Shown: positions 20,442-34,431, counted from the first letter of the stretch. The stretch is 64,000 nucleotides of DNA from Mucor racemosus (GCA_027405735.1 JAPEHQ010000001.1:5704001-5768000); one strand, 5' to 3'. Notes: generated by a model not told the origin, from the sequence alone. Numbers and translations are program-made.

Positions 20442-22552
20442 GCTTAGATGACCTTTTAATGAGGCTGGTTTTATTCTCAAGGAGTTTAGTAAAGTAGAGT
20501 TGTTGGGTTTGCCAAGCGATTTATTGTAGTGAAGGAGCTAATAGTATTTTGTTTTAAAATTGGAATGTCTTCGAACACAGTAATAATGTGGCGCCTCACG
20601 CTGCAGATGTGTATGTATAATATAGCAAGCAAAGCAAAAATCGCGCCCCAATCAAAGGAACGCCTCAAACTTACTTGTATGTATAAATACAAGTAAATTT
20701 TATATAATAATAGTAGTCGTAATGTATGACTACAACATTATTTTTTTTTGGATAAAATAAAATTAAAGTTTAGACGAAATAAAAATAAAAATTGGAACCA
20801 AATGAGAGTAAAGTTTGGATGAAATGAGAACGAGATTTGGGATCAAATGAGAACAGGATTAGGATAAACAGAGATTTGATGTAGAAAAAGGAAATTTAGT
20901 AAAGATATTCTATATTGATAACAAGTTGTTACTTACGTTGAACCAACCCAAGGGTCTGCCGAACGTCATCATGCACCGTATAATCGTATAACGAGGCCGT
21001 AATAGAAAACGTAGGAGGCAATTTTTTAAGACATGAGACAGCCCATCTTCAGGTAAGTAACGTTACGCAAAACTGGTTATTATTTTTAGGGATTTTATAT
21101 GACCATTCAGTGTTACATGGAAATATCATTTTCCTTGTTGCTTCAGAGAATAAACCATAATAAGAGAGAGGGAGAGAATTGATTTTTGGTGAGACCTGAT
21201 TTTTTTAACACAGCCTTAAACATAGTTTTAAACATATTTGAGCATCAATTATTTTTTAAAATTTTATATTTTGCATATTTTTCATCATTTTAACATTTTC
21301 CAAAATTTTGAACATATCGACTATAGCTTAAAAATCAAGAAGAAAAAATAAAAAACTTTCAAATTTCACTTCAAATTTACAGTAAATTTAGAGAGAAAAG
21401 TTTTGTTGAAATTTACACTATTCGATGCAGAAACCGAAGATGTATTTAAAAGAGTTGGTAAACTAGCACAACTTATTACGCACTTTGTTACAGATTTTAA
21501 GGTTTAATTTCTTTGATCGATTTTTTTCAAATTTGTCATTTTGTATTTCACACTCAAAAATGCCTATGTTTTTTATAGTTTTAATGAAAGCGTTCCATTT
21601 TCTCGATAAAAAACCATGAAAAAAAGATTTATTTATATGTATTATATATATAGATCATACACACACTTAAAAAGTATATTTATGCTGGCATAATTTATGA
21701 ATTCTTAACTACTCACAATTCTACATTGTGTGGACAGTTAAAAAGACATTTTAGTAGCTACCGCCCCGGACACCAGTGCGAGCTGAAAAATGAAACGTGG
21801 CCAATCCCATTTTGGACATGACAAATTAAAATCATCGGCTCAATTCATAAAAAGTAAACTTTTATACAGTATTAACCCACTAGCATCTGGAAATAGTCCT
21901 GAAAATTATTGCTAATTTGTATATGTGAATTTGCACTATCATTTTGTCTGGATTTTATTTTTGCTTTGTCTCAATATACAACCACAATCGTCTGTATTAT
22001 GCACAATGCTTTCGATCTCAAGTTACCAGATGTTTAGTAAATTTGGATAATTGTGCGAGGCTAAATTGATCATTTTTTAAGTAATTTAGCAAATATCTGG
22101 TAAATTGAGAGCGGAAGAACTGTACACTAGATTATATTGTTAAGCAAAGGTTTACTAAATTCATGCCATATACTATACAAGCAAACATTGTTTTATGTAC
22201 TAAGGTAGTAAGTCAAGATATATGGATTTCGTCGAAAAGATATTTATACTTGTAAAACTCTAATTTCCACAAGCGTCCATATATATATAAAATGTTGGGC
22301 TTGAGCACTAATCTAAACATCGTACATGTATACACTCAAATGAGCTAACCATATTCAACGATATGAACGGAATTGATTTACATACAGACACATTTCATAA
22401 ATAATAAACAAATAAATGTATATATGGTCAATGCAGTATAAAATCATGAACCGGAAACGATAATCTTGAGTATCTGAAACTCGTATATATGGTTGGAATG
22501 AAAGAGCATTTGATATGTCGACTCGAGATTGCTCGATTGGAACAGTTCGAAA
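20442..22552. other. non-coding region with a small inverted-repeat candidate
   Basis: Mostly AT-rich. Direct repeats of an AAATGAGA(A/G) phrase occur at 20795-20860. A segment at 20929-21065 is bounded by GTTACTTAC and its complement GTAAGTAAC and is less AT-rich inside, so it may be a tiny MITE. No gene was recognised. Confidence 0.4.
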
Positions 22553-22554
22553 AC

Positions 22555-22586
<32 letters not shown>

Positions 22587-22665
22587 TAATAATAATAATA
22601 ATAATAATAATAACAGCAACAACAACAACAACAACAGCAACAACAACAGCAACAGCAACAACAAC
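22553..22665. repeat. AAT/AAC/AGC trinucleotide microsatellite
   Basis: About 20 AAT triplets (one GAT interruption) pass into a mixed AAC/AGC tract. Reading frames across it give poly-Asn or poly-Leu peptides that are repeat artefacts. Confidence 0.95.
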
Positions 22666-23249
22666 ATGGTTTGTGCGATTAATACAGCATGTATACACTG
22701 GTATATATACATGAGATAATGACAGCTTCTCTATGTGCGGACAAGAACTTTAATTTATCATTTAATGTACAACTGCACCCTTACTACTTTTAGTTTTTTG
22801 TTATTGTTGTTATTATTAACTTCTTTATAAAATCAGGGAAGAAGGTCTATATATAAAAAACGTTACACAAATAGTGGCGTCTCGAATAAAGATGCATCTG
22901 TTAAACATTAGGGCTTAGCAAAAAAAATAATAATACTTCTTTTGCAGATTCTATATCGTAGAATATTATCATCAGCTGTCTTCCTGTGTTGCTTCACCCG
23001 AAATTTGGAAAAGTTGTTTTTTTTTTGGCTGATTATTCTCAAGTAGCGTGTGTCTAGATACAGATGGTATGGTTTATTACAATATCAAAAAAAGAAACAC
23101 ACAGAAGGGCTATTTTTACCCTCAGGGCTTTTAAAAAAATGGTTATACTATATGAGGCTTGAATACTGGAAATGATTTGTTTGAATATAATTTTTCTCAG
23201 CCTTACTTTTTGGTCAAACGTAAAGATGACATGTTGAACAGTTGTTTTG
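22666..23249. other. non-coding spacer
   Basis: Nothing recognisable between the microsatellite and the promoter of the Asn-rich gene. Confidence 0.4.
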
Positions 23250-23257
23250 TATAAATA
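23250..23257 (+). promoter_or_regulatory. TATA box of the Asn-rich small protein gene
   Basis: TATAAATA, followed by a long T/C-rich tract (23270-23305) and CAACAAAATC before the ATG at 23354. The same layout is seen at several other genes in this window. Confidence 0.6.
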
Positions 23258-23353
23258 CTCAAGAATCTAATCTTTTGTTGGTTTCTCTTTCTACTTTCTT
23301 TTTTGTTCAACAAAATCAAAAATCTATATACACACAACAACAACACCATAATA

Positions 23354-23860
23354 ATGTCTTACTGTCAAGAAACAACAAATTACTACTATAATTCAGAAAT
23401 TCAAGATAAACAAAAGATCCAGTATATTCTAGATGATAATAACACTAATAATGAAAATAATATCAATATACCCCAAATTGTAAATAATAATCTTTCCTTA
23501 TCATCATCCACAACATCTACACTATCTTCATCATTACCACCAACAACAGTAAATAATAATAATAATAATAATAACTATCAATTTGTACATTATAAAGACC
23601 AAGAAAAGAATCGATTACTCACATCGTCCTACTCTTTAAATCAAGATAAACAACCAGACACACCACCATTAGAAGATTCTCGACCACCACCCACAGCAAC
23701 TGAACTACAATACATTAAACGAATTCATTCACTAATGAATCTGGTAGCAAAGCAAACAAAAGAAATCCATTCTCTTAGATCGATTATTGAAGCTTATAGT
23801 CAAAATGAAAATAATGATTGTTGTAGTATTAATAATAGAAAACGTAATAAACAATTCTAG
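23354..23860 (+). CDS. Asn-rich small protein with C-terminal helix
   Basis: Single exon, 168 aa from MSYCQETTNYYYNS. The first two thirds are low complexity (Asn, Ser, Thr, Pro) with a poly-Asn run encoded by AAT repeats. The C-terminal part, ATELQYIKRIHSLMNLVAKQ followed by TKEIHSLRSIIEAYS, forms a probable coiled coil with heptad-spaced Leu/Ile, and the protein ends in a basic NNRKRNK. No family recognised. A good TATA box about 100 nt upstream and a pyrimidine-rich leader support a real gene. The in-frame extension upstream of 23354 has no ATG. Confidence 0.6.
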   Translation: MSYCQETTNYYYNSEIQDKQKIQYILDDNNTNNENNINIPQIVNNNLSLSSSTTSTLSSSLPPTTVNNNNNNNNYQFVHYKDQEKNRLLTSSYSLNQDKQPDTPPLEDSRPPPTATELQYIKRIHSLMNLVAKQTKEIHSLRSIIEAYSQNENNDCCSINNRKRNKQF

Positions 23861-24085
23861 TATACATATACATATTTTAAAATTAATGGCATTGTTACTC
23901 CAGTTTTCAAATTTTCATCAACGAGAGAAGCGGGATTATTTTGTGAGATTTCCTTCTTGCTTGCTTGCGTTTCTTTTTTTTTTTTTTTTTTTTTTTTCAC
24001 TTTTACCTTTAAAGAAGAAAAACTTTTTTCTTTCTTTCCTTCCTTCATTTCATATTGAAAAAATAATCATCTAATAATATTCATT

Positions 24086-25317
24086 ATGGCAGACCTTGAT
24101 AGGTAACGTTTTTATGAAAAAATATTATTTACTTTTATGAGAAAAAATTGTCTAAAAATTAAAAACTAAAACGCGATTTTAGACAACTTGAACAATTGAG
24201 ACGAGGAGAAATCATCACAGAGCAAGAAGTTAAAGAATTATGTACAAAAGCAAGGGAAATATTGATAGAAGAGAGTAATGTTCAAAGAGTCGATGCCCCT
24301 GTCACTGTAAATATCGTGTGTGCAAGATATAAATTGGATATGGTTATTAATCAATGCTTATAAATTATAGATTTGTGGAGATATTCATGGTAGATACAAC
24401 TTTTAAAATCACCCTGGTTATTTATTTATTTATATTAACATACGGGTTATCTAGGTCAATTCCACGATTTAAAAGAACTGTTTAGAGTAGGGGGTGAATG
24501 TCCAGATACGAATTATTTGTTTATGGGTAAATAATCAATCTATCAACCAAGAAAAGGATATTTATTGACATGGTCGTATAGGTGATTTCGTTGATCGCGG
24601 TTACTATTCAGTAGAAACATTTTTATTGTTATTAGCTCTTAAAGTGAGATACCCTGACAAGATCACATTGATTAGAGGAAATCACGAGAGTAGACAAATT
24701 ACACAAGTATATGGGTTTTATGATGAATGTACCCGTAAATTTGGATCAGCCAATGTTTGGAGATATTGCTGCGAAATTTTTGACTACCTAAGTCTAAGTG
24801 CTATTATCGACGATAAAGTATTTTGTGTTCATGGTGGCCTTTCACCTAGTATAAATACACTAGATCAAATTCGAACCATCGACAGAAAGCAAGAGGTACC
24901 TCATGATGGTGCCATGTGCGATTTACTTTGGTCTGATCCAGAAGAAATCGATGGTTGGGGTTATAGTCCTCGAGGTGCAGGTTATCTTTTTGGTGCAGAT
25001 GTAGTAGAGCAGTTTTTACACAAGAATGATCTAAGTTTTATTGCACGCGCGCATCAATTAGTCATGGAAGGATATAAACCAATGTTTAATAATACAATTG
25101 TAACAGTATGGTCTGCACCTAATTACTGCTATAGATGTGGTAATATTGCTGCGATATTGAAATTAGACGATTATTTGGAAAAGGAATATAAACTGTTTGA
25201 AGCAGCGTCTCAAGTAAGATATACATTTACATAATGAATCATATTTTTAACGCCATTTTATAGCAGGATTTCCGTGGTACACCTCAAAAGAAGGCGTTAC
25301 CTGATTACTTTTTATAA
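24086..25317 (+). CDS. PPH3: serine/threonine protein phosphatase 4 catalytic subunit
   Basis: Six exons, join(24086-24102, 24183-24306, 24371-24389, 24455-24526, 24582-25213, 25267-25317), 304 aa, collinear with PP4C throughout. It begins [17 protein letters not shown] and carries [45 protein letters not shown] and [11 protein letters not shown], the PPP-family metal-binding and catalytic motifs. The C terminus PDYFL keeps the carboxymethylated Leu. PP4 works with R2/R3 subunits in DNA damage recovery and checkpoint signalling. The last acceptor is a TAGCAG tandem; the distal AG gives SQDFRG, closest to the family. Its 3' end is 137 bp from the convergent IML2-like gene. Confidence 0.96.
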
Positions 25318-25453
25318 TCATTATGTTTTTATTTTTGTACTTTTACGCCCATAAATTTCTCGCATTTTCTTGTCTGTTTTTCTTTTTAATAATAATAATT
25401 TAAGGAGTTGTTATTTACATAGATGTACACCTTATAATATACAACAACAAATA

Positions 25454-27584
25454 CTAAATATAACAGGATTCCAGTAAAAGTTGGCATCTTAATTGCATGC
25501 GGCATTCCCATTCTTTATCTTGAGGATGTTGTTGATAATAAGTTTCTATACATCGAATCCAATCTGTGACAATGATTTGACATTGTTGGTTTTTTGTTGT
25601 TGTAGGCTGTTTTAGCATACATTGTGTTGCAGCTATTTCATACATTGCATATGGACTTGTCCAACCTGCTTCTTTTTTCATCGTTAAAATTAGGTTAAAG
25701 TATTCCATTGCTATTTCAATGTTGCCATCTAAATCTCGATATAATACACCTAAAATCAGGTACAACATGGGATCGTCCTTGTGTTGTCTTTTGATATCTA
25801 AAACAACATCGTATTTCCAATAACATGTACCATTCCACAGATAAACTAATTCCCATATTGGGTTTGTTACACTTTGCAATGTCTCCTTTAATGTTAATGA
25901 ACTTGAATTTGACATTTCTATCCAAGATTTAACTTTGGTTTCTGCATATTGTTCATTACTAGAGATGCGATGTCCAAGTTTCTTTTTTTGTTCAAACATG
26001 TTGATCATTTGTCTTGATTCTAACGCTGCTTTTTCATGCATTCCTTCTGCAATCATACAACAAGTAGCAATGTAATGATAAAATAGACGAGACCAGTTGC
26101 ATATACTTTCTAAACAAAAGAATGCTTCTGAAGCTTGAAAATAATTACCAGTGTAGATATGAGCCCTAATTTTCAGATATATAAGCGTACTTGTGCGTTT
26201 ATGCATCATGTATACATTACCATCCTGTTTCATATATTGCAAATGATCGAAATTGAGTAAACTCATTGATGGAAGAATTCCTAAAATAGTTTTGTGCATC
26301 CAGTAAAGCCTCTTTATTGTCATCAATGTGTATTGGTTCTTTGGCTTTTGTAAATAGTGCTACAGCGTCACCAAGGTTTCCTTCTAATCGTTTAAATTTA
26401 CCCTGAATCAATTGCCATAGCCTTCCATTGGGATACTTTAATTTCATTTTTTGTAGTATCGATTTTGCATCTTTAAATAAGAAGAAATAATTGATTGTTG
26501 GCTGAATGTACATTGAGATATTTGTATAAAATGTTAACAAAACAAGAGCACTGAGTGATGAATACATTGATTTTCCTTTATATGAAATCAAAAGTAAATT
26601 AATAGCTGTTGATCTTGATGAATGGAATCCAGTATTGTTCAATATTTTTCCTACTATATATTTATATATATATATATATATATCAAGATATGAATATCTA
26701 TACATTGCATATATGTATGATTGTTAATAAATACCTTTAGAAGGTAACAATGAAAATATCATATTAAATAAACCAATACCAAAATAAGCGCCATGTTCAA
26801 CTGTTTGATGATAGACAGATGTTTTTTGTTGAAGTATTCTTTCATCATCACAAGAAACAGTTCTTCTAGCTGCTTTCATATGCTTTGTTGTTGATTTTGG
26901 TATTAAAGATAACTCATAATCTAAAATGGTTATTCCAGTCATGGCTTCAAAAACCCGTTCATAAATCTTGTATGCTTTACGCAAATCATAGGCAGCTTTT
27001 ACATGATCTATCCAACTATCGCGCAAGAATTGTAGTGTTGCCAACATGAGAATGGAGTTAGCATACAATAATTCAAATTGTAATTCTAAATATCCTTCAT
27101 CGTAAACAATTGTTTTGTGCTTTTCAGAATGAATATCTAGAGGTACAGAACATGATGTTGGCATTGATTTAGAATTATCGTTTGTTGATGTTTTGCGTTT
27201 CTTTTTGTGCAGGATTTTTTTTATATGAATTTCAAGGCTGGACACACAATCAACTGCTTCTTCAATCTTTGACTTCTCCATAGATAGCATTGCTTTTGTG
27301 TATATCAAGAAAGCATAACCAAATGCATGAAATGGTGATAATTTATTCAGTAAAAATATATCTTCTGCTTCCATAATTTGATCGTCTAACATAGCGTCCT
27401 TTATTTACAATTTAGCATTTAGTTTTACGTAGATACAATGATAAAAACTCACTAGACCAATCTGAATATCTTGTAGCCATAATTCTACTGATTTTGATGT
27501 TATTGAATCATGATTATATTGTGAAAATAATGAGGTTGTGTATTTAAAAGTAGAAGCCGTTATTTTAGAAATATGGCGAAACAT
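25454..27584 (-). CDS. IML2/TTC39 family protein
   Basis: Four exons, complement of 27584-27453, 27398-26735, 26650-26221, 26165-25454; 645 aa with all phases agreeing. The order of blocks is that of the Iml2/TTC39 family: QIGLDAMLDDQIMEAEDIFL, SPFHAFGYAFLIYTKAML, a long charged loop, YFGIGLFNMIFSLLPSKG, the TPR-like repeats (RLWQLIQGKFKRLEGNLGDA), then PIWELVYLWNG and SPYAMYEIAATQ. Yeast Iml2 is linked to inclusion-body clearance through lipid droplets. ATG 27584 (MFRHISKIT) is preferred. The upstream in-frame ATG at 27692 sits directly on a TATA-like sequence and would encode a purine-rich, highly charged extension. Confidence 0.88.
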
Positions 27585-27851
27585 GATCAAAGGAGAAAAA
27601 CAAAAGGAAAAAGGAAGAAGATCATCAACTAAATCTTGTAAAGTTTTGTCATTCTCTCTGCTTTTCTCGCTCTCTCTATTTTCTCTGCGCATAATATATA
27701 TTTATAATTGAATATTTAAGGAGTCGATTTACTTTTTATAAAACTTTAAGCATAACAATTACTATTGTAGAGAAAGTAGTTTATAAACAAGCATGTAAAT
27801 TATTTATTAAGAATAGTGTAAAAAAAGAATATCATACAAAAAAGAAGTGCT

Positions 27852-30800
27852 TTAATTGATAATAGCAGTGTTATTGTTGAGTTTGAGAAAACTTGCTGGT
27901 CGTATTAGACTTAATCTATTCTTCCATTTACCATCTTTCTGCTGAGATTGTCGCTTTAAAGTTGGAGGTGGGGTAGAAGCATATGCAAACGCAGATAATG
28001 TTTTTTGTGCTTGTATTTCTTCTCCCTCTTCCTCTTCTTCGTTATGCTCCTCTTTATTGTCGTTTATTGTGGTTTTAGAAGGTTGATCACTTGTCTTTAA
28101 TTGGCTTAATTCCTCGTGCTTTTGTTGTTGTTGTTGCTTATGTCTTGACCATTTCATTCTACTTTTTGTATCTACCGACGCCGCTTTTTTAATCTAAAGG
28201 ATTAGGATTAGGAGTAAAGAAAAAAAAAAGATAACCAGCCTAGTATATAAATACCCCATTAACTTCTTGGTCGAAAGATTCAAGGCTTGATGGCGATGGC
28301 GATTTATGATGTAAACTGGCAATTCTTCTTAATACCTTGCCAACAAAAATTCGTTTTCTACTTGGGCTTCTTTCCAATCGTTTTTGACTACTTGCAAAAC
28401 TATATTCACTATCAAAAGATTGTGGAGGTTCAGAGAAACAACCTCTATTTTGTGAAATTTGTCTTAATAATTGACTTGATTGAGATGGTCTTCTACTATT
28501 TGCACTATTCTTTGTCATGGGAGATATACAGCGATCAATTGAGCTTGCACAAGAGCTTGAGTTATTAGATTGCACATCCTCTTGTTGTTGGTGTTGCAAT
28601 CTCGAGTTGGATTGCCTAGAATCACTTGCTCTCTTTGGTATAATAAGAGAAAAACTAGATGCAGATGACCTGATAAATGATGTCGATTTGCGCTTTTTTA
28701 GTAAATCATTATTATTACCAATAATTGGTAAATCATTACTGTTGTTGGAATCTGTTGCTACTGATATTAGATCCATAGAAGACTGGAAATTGTGATCTCT
28801 ATCTCTTATATGCCATGCTCTTGACGATAAATATTCTTGAGTACATACATCGCGCAGTTTATGATCTACAGTAACCCGAAGTGCATTTTGATGGTTATTT
28901 TTAAACTGAAATGACATTTTCCCAATCATATTGCTGGTATTATTAGCAGCAGAGAGCAGGTCAAGTGAACTAGGTCTTCTTTTACCACCAAATGCATCAG
29001 GTTTTATGTACATTTCAGAATTGTTCCTAGGTTTTAATGCAAAACCACCATTATTGTTCTTGTTCTTGTTCTTGCTACTGTTATTATTGCTGTAATAGTT
29101 GTAATATGAAGATGAATAATCTGCAGAATATCTCTTTTTGAGTTTAACATCACTACTTTTAGTCATGATAGGTAAAAGAGGGGGTATTTGTTGCTGTAGC
29201 TGAGTTGATCTTGTCATCTTCATAATATCTTCAAATTGTATACTAGTAGATGCCGATCTGCGCAATGTTTTTCTATCGGGAGAACTCATAATTTGGTCGT
29301 TTATAGAAGTTGTTCCTGCAAGTGTCATGTCCAGTATGTTGGTAAATGACCGAGAAAGACGAATACTTTGAGGGGATCTTTTACTTGTTATGCCAGGGAG
29401 TGAGGAGACTATAAAATCTTGTGCTGAAAGATTCTCATCAGATGCTTCAATTTTTGCAGTGACAATAGCTTCTTGAAGTTTTTTAACCCACATTTGTTTT
29501 TCTTGCGAACAACTTGCGCTAAATGCGAATGTATGTTTTTTGCATCTTACAACAAATGAATGTTCTCTTTGTCCTTTTTAAAATGCAATGTTAATGCGTC
29601 TGTCGATTTCACAAACACGCAATTAATTTCATTTACCTTCGATATCACCTAAATCTTCAAAATCTGCCATTCGAAGTGGAAACCAATGTTTAGGTTCATA
29701 GCTAGTTACTTTCTTTGGTCTTACTATGATAATATAAGTTTGAAATATGAAACAACCTAAATATCTTGGTTTAGATACACTTTGACCAAGAGCAGAATAA
29801 GTAATTTCAATGGCACCAGCGATTAAAAGACTTCCTAATTGAGAAACATGTCTTTTACTGATTCTCCAATCACCATCTAACCGTTCAACAAAACGATCTG
29901 TTCTCTCTTTCATTTCACGTTGGAATTTCAAGTCATCAATTTCACCAACTATACTCTGCATTTCACTTAAAACACAATTCCATAAATCATATTCGGCAGT
30001 TTGAGGAGAGGTATATCGAATAATTTCCTTGATTAACAACTGATATCGACATATTCTCTGCACAGGCTACAGTAATGAGCAAAATATATATATATAAAAA
30101 AAAAAGAATCATTTAGAAATAAACCAACCAAGATTTTTGAGGGATATTTCATGTATACAGAACTAACTTTAATTAGATAATCTTCAAAATGTAATTTCTT
30201 TTGCTGTTGTTGTTGCTGCTGTTGCTGTTGTTGCTGTTCTTCTTCTTCTGCTGCTGTTGTTGTAGCTAAAATGTTTAAATTTGATGGGATAGAATAAGAA
30301 TCTAATATTGTACAATCTTTCAAAAAGCATGCCCATTCTGGGCGATCTCGATACTCGGAAGTTAAGGCCCATGCTTCTGCGTGCATATCACAGTAATGCT
30401 TATAGAGAGAAAATTGGCCAATCTAATTCGACATGTAAACATTTTGGATACATTTCATTGAAATGCACACATACCTGATCAAGAAATGTCTTTGCAATTG
30501 AAGACCAATTGAAATCGTATACTGATAGAGCACTATAAGAAACAATAAATTGTTTATGAAATGATAAAATTTTGTGAGAGTTTCGTATTATTGTTGATTT
30601 GTGATCTGGCGTTATCCATTGTTGACGAGACAAAACTTCCAAACAAACCTACAGTAAATCGTAAACAAAAAATATAAATGTTCATAGTATAGCGTTTTCT
30701 TACTTGGACAAGATAACTTAGATCTTGAACATAATCGCGTTCGGTCTGTAATAATTCTTCAATTGCATGAAGTTTCTTTTTCCTTAATTTTTCAATATTA

Positions 30801-30994
30801 TCTGCTGCTGTTGTTGATAGTTTAAGATCAATGGGAGTAGTATATCCAGTTGATATTTCTTCTTCATGTTCATTAGATATACAACTACAACATGAGCAGA
30901 TTGAATCTATCATTGGGTTTATAGCATTGGGTGAAGAAGGCAACCATGGCGGAATTTGTTGTTGTGTAATATTTTGATTGCTACTGCTGTTGTT

Positions 30995-31037
<43 letters not shown>

Positions 31038-31141
31038 GTATTGGTATAGCAACAACAGTAACAACAACAGCAGCAGCAGTTTTGTTGTACATGATTATTG
31101 GTATATTGTTGTTGATGCTGATGGTTATAAACTGATATCAT
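27852..31141 (-). CDS. Rho guanine nucleotide exchange factor (DH-PH)
   Basis: Six exons, complement of 31141-30704, 30648-30475, 30422-30168, 30066-29637, 29573-28255, 28193-27852; 985 aa. The N-terminal 120 residues are low complexity: His/Gln-rich, a run CCCCCCYCCCY, then poly-Gln. A Dbl-homology domain covers about 125-375 (LHAIEELLQTERDYVQDLSY, FSLYKHYCDMHAEAW, PVQRICRYQLLIKEIIRYTS). A PH domain follows (about 400-480: SLLIAGAIEITY, HSFVVRCKKHTFAFSA, QEKQMWVKKLQEAI). The C-terminal half is a Ser/Asn-rich, basic tail with many RxxS sites. It would activate a Rho/Rac/Cdc42-type GTPase at membranes for polarity and cell wall growth; the target GTPase cannot be told. An internal poly-Gln insert lies in the DH domain (near 30210-30240). 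Confidence 0.92.
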
Positions 31142-34100
31142 ATAATATGTGTAATATTATGCCCTCTTTTTTCTTCTTCTTTTGGGATTTTACTTTTTTT
31201 AATTGATTTATTAAAATATATGAAAAATAAAATAAAATAAAAAAATAAAACTATCTGTATTCATAGTATTAAGCGTTTATCGTATTAAGGAGAGGATATA
31301 TACAATTACTTACCCACAAATAACAATCAAGAAAGAGAGGAAATAAACAATAAATCAAAGGAGAGGAAAAAAGCAATAAAATGAAATAGTGGCAAATTAT
31401 TATTTACAACAACAACAGGACATACAACACCTTTTTATATATGTTACAAAAAAAGAAAGAAAAGAGAGAAAGAGAGAGGGAAAACTACTAGCTTAATATA
31501 CATAAATATAAATAAATAAGACAGTGAAAGTGATCAGTTATTCACCCCCTTTTTTCTCCTCATTCTTCCTCTTTGCATCCCTTCTTTCTCCTGTATGCGT
31601 ATATAGTGTATCAATGAACTGTACCAAATAAAATGTCAAACTTGTAATTATAGACATGAAACAATTTCATATCTATCTACATGCAATGATATACCAAGTA
31701 TATTGCTCAATTCATGTTTTTTTATACTGTAATGTCAAATTGTTTCACCTTTCCTTTCTTCATAAACTCCATTTAGTTACACATACTCCTGCAATTGTAT
31801 ATCAAAAATTGTAGTACAGACAATGCTACTTCACAAGATGATCTCGTATCTCAGATTTCATGGCTTTAAAAAGAAATCTGATTGTGAACACAATTCATTT
31901 TATATTGGATGTTTCTAATTATAAATATTTTCATGTATGCAACGTACGTGATGTATGACCACTCATGTTACAGTTGTAAAGAAGCGTATTATCACTGTTA
32001 TATCAGGAGTTTCTTATTGAAATTGTTGTATGAAGGAGCAATTGACGGTCAATCTAACCAATATGATATAGTATAGCAAGGAGAGAGAGAAACATCAACG
32101 CAAAATTACGTGATTTCCGAGCTCCCTGTTGGTACCTGAAATTATAGTAGTTCTGGTTTGAAAATAGGAAATTCACCGGCATTTTGTTTACAGGATTGTT
32201 TGTATATATTAAATCTCTAAACTTACCATTATACAAATAACAATGCCAGACTTTTTGCATTTCATTTACGTGTTATATACTACATTACATGAAAACAGTG
32301 ACTGGAACAAGTGGCGATCTTAAATTTTATATACAACCATAATACTGATTTGAGATGACATATTGGTGTCATTGAACATAATAAAAATAACAAACAAAAT
32401 CAAAAACTAATTGCACAATTTGTAATGTGAGGAAAAATGCTAAAACAACCTTTTTTGTTTTTACTTTTGATACTTTTCAGAACCTACTTTTTAACTGATG
32501 GTACAGTATTATCATAATACCATCTAAGCTTCATGTAATCGTTCCGATGCTCTATAATCGGAATGCTAGAGAGTGTATTGAGCACCGATGAAGGCACATT
32601 TATTTTGCTTGACATGAAAAAATATTGTTCCTAAAAACCTGTTCTCAGTTTTTTCAACAAAGCCTACATTTCTACTATGCAAAATTCAAAAGAAAAAATA
32701 GAAAATGCAGTAGTGCATTATTGCACTAATTTTAGTGTTACATATATTTTAGTAAAAAGTGCCAATTTTTTATCTAAAAAATTCAATTTATAAATAATAT
32801 CCATCCAAGTTTCACCTTAATAATATGAATGTAGTACTCGATACCAACCGCTAGTGCAATTAATTAATTTAAATCGAAAGAAATTTGTCTACATTATCTA
32901 TTAATTGTAAATGTATATTAATTATACCAAATTGTCGAAAGCTTTAGAAACTACTGCAGGTTTAGAATGTTAGGGTATAAACAAGACAACTTTTCGCAAT
33001 TTTCCGTAAAAATGATAACATAGTTCGTAGGATTAATAAATTATGATCATGATGGGCCTTTGAAATATGATGTTTTGTTAGCATATATCAGTCTCAAGTA
33101 CAATTTTTCAAACATCTATGTGAGATTTAGATAAATTTTGCATACGAAAATTTCATGCAAAACGCAATTCTAATTCATTGCAATTGATCAAATTTTGGGC
33201 CCAGTTCTTCTATGGAACTATGGTTGAATCAAGAGATGCTTCTGAAATTATAGGTATCTCATGCCTGTTTGTTAAAACAGTAAAATTAAGTTCAACGATA
33301 TCTTTTTAAGCCTTGATATTGATAAATGCTTTCATCCCCCAAGAAAAGTTTGAATCAATCACGTTCTACTAGAAATAAATTGAAGAATAGAAGCACTTGA
33401 TCTACAATTATCGGTTTCAAATTAATCTAATTTTTTAAGGTTATTAAAAACCTTTTACCATGTCAATCGCTTAAATTTTTTTTCCTGACCATAACCACAA
33501 AATGAAGCTAATTCCACCTTTGTATTCCATTTTACAGAATCTTTCGAGCATACAGTTACACATGTATAGGTCACATCGATTGACAAATCTTACTTGAAGG
33601 TATTCTTTCTTTTCGAATTGAAATCATAACAATAGTACAAAGTAACACTCATTATTCAGAGTTCTAAATACAATGAAATAACATTTCACAACTGATAGAG
33701 ATTATCTAGCATTAGCCTATCTTTAACTAGCGGATCAACATACACAGCATTGTATTGGTACGATCGCTTTTGAGTTGAGCAGCACCTGCATGTAATGTGT
33801 AACCTGATACTTTTTAATATTTTTCAAGGTAAAAACTACAATTGAGGTAATCATTTATGTACAAGATTTAGTTAAAGTTAATGCTAAACTACCATTAAGG
33901 TTTACATGTAATATAAACAAAGCTAAATGATTCGTAAGAATCAATTGTAGAAGTTCGTAAAGAAAAAAGATCTTCATTTTGCTCATCTGAGAAGCAAAAT
34001 CCGTTATCCCCTTATTTGTCAGAATCCGTACAAAATCTTTATCGTAAAATTTCCTTACTTTATCTGCATCCGTAGATCATGCAAGGTAGTTCGAATCAAA

Positions 34101-34367
34101 AGTCCATAGGTTACGTATGCTAATAGTATATATATGGAATATATCCGTATCTAACAGGTTTGGAGAAAGGTGGAGCGATGAAAATCTGGGAATCAGAAAT
34201 ACGAATTTCTCGTGTGGCTGTCATCTCTTCTTATGTTACATACGAATACTATTATCAAAGTATTCCTTTTGACGTTGTATAGCAGAAATAAAAAATAAAA
34301 ACGTGTTGAATAAACGTCTGGTGGATTTTTCTAAGCCCACAGTTGCCCAAATTCCTTGATTATTATG
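31142..34367. other. 3.2 kb non-coding region
   Basis: The left 400 bases are purine/pyrimidine-biased leader and promoter DNA of the RhoGEF gene. The rest is AT-rich with no convincing ORF, tRNA or repeat. A small minus-strand open frame at 32054-32260 lacks coding features. Confidence 0.45.
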
Positions 34368-34375
34368 TATAAATA
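34368..34375 (+). promoter_or_regulatory. TATA box before a signal-peptide exon
   Basis: TATAAATA, 64 nt upstream of ATG 34432. Same spacing class as other TATA boxes in the window. Confidence 0.6.
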
Positions 34376-34431
34376 CATGAGCGATTAAGCTGGTATCTCA
34401 ATTTGATTTTGTATATTTTTTTACAACACAA

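Noticed and set aside
22428..22719. Poly-Leu and poly-Asn open frames over the trinucleotide repeat
   Set aside because: They arise from the AAT/AAC repeat in several frames on both strands, with no other coding sign.
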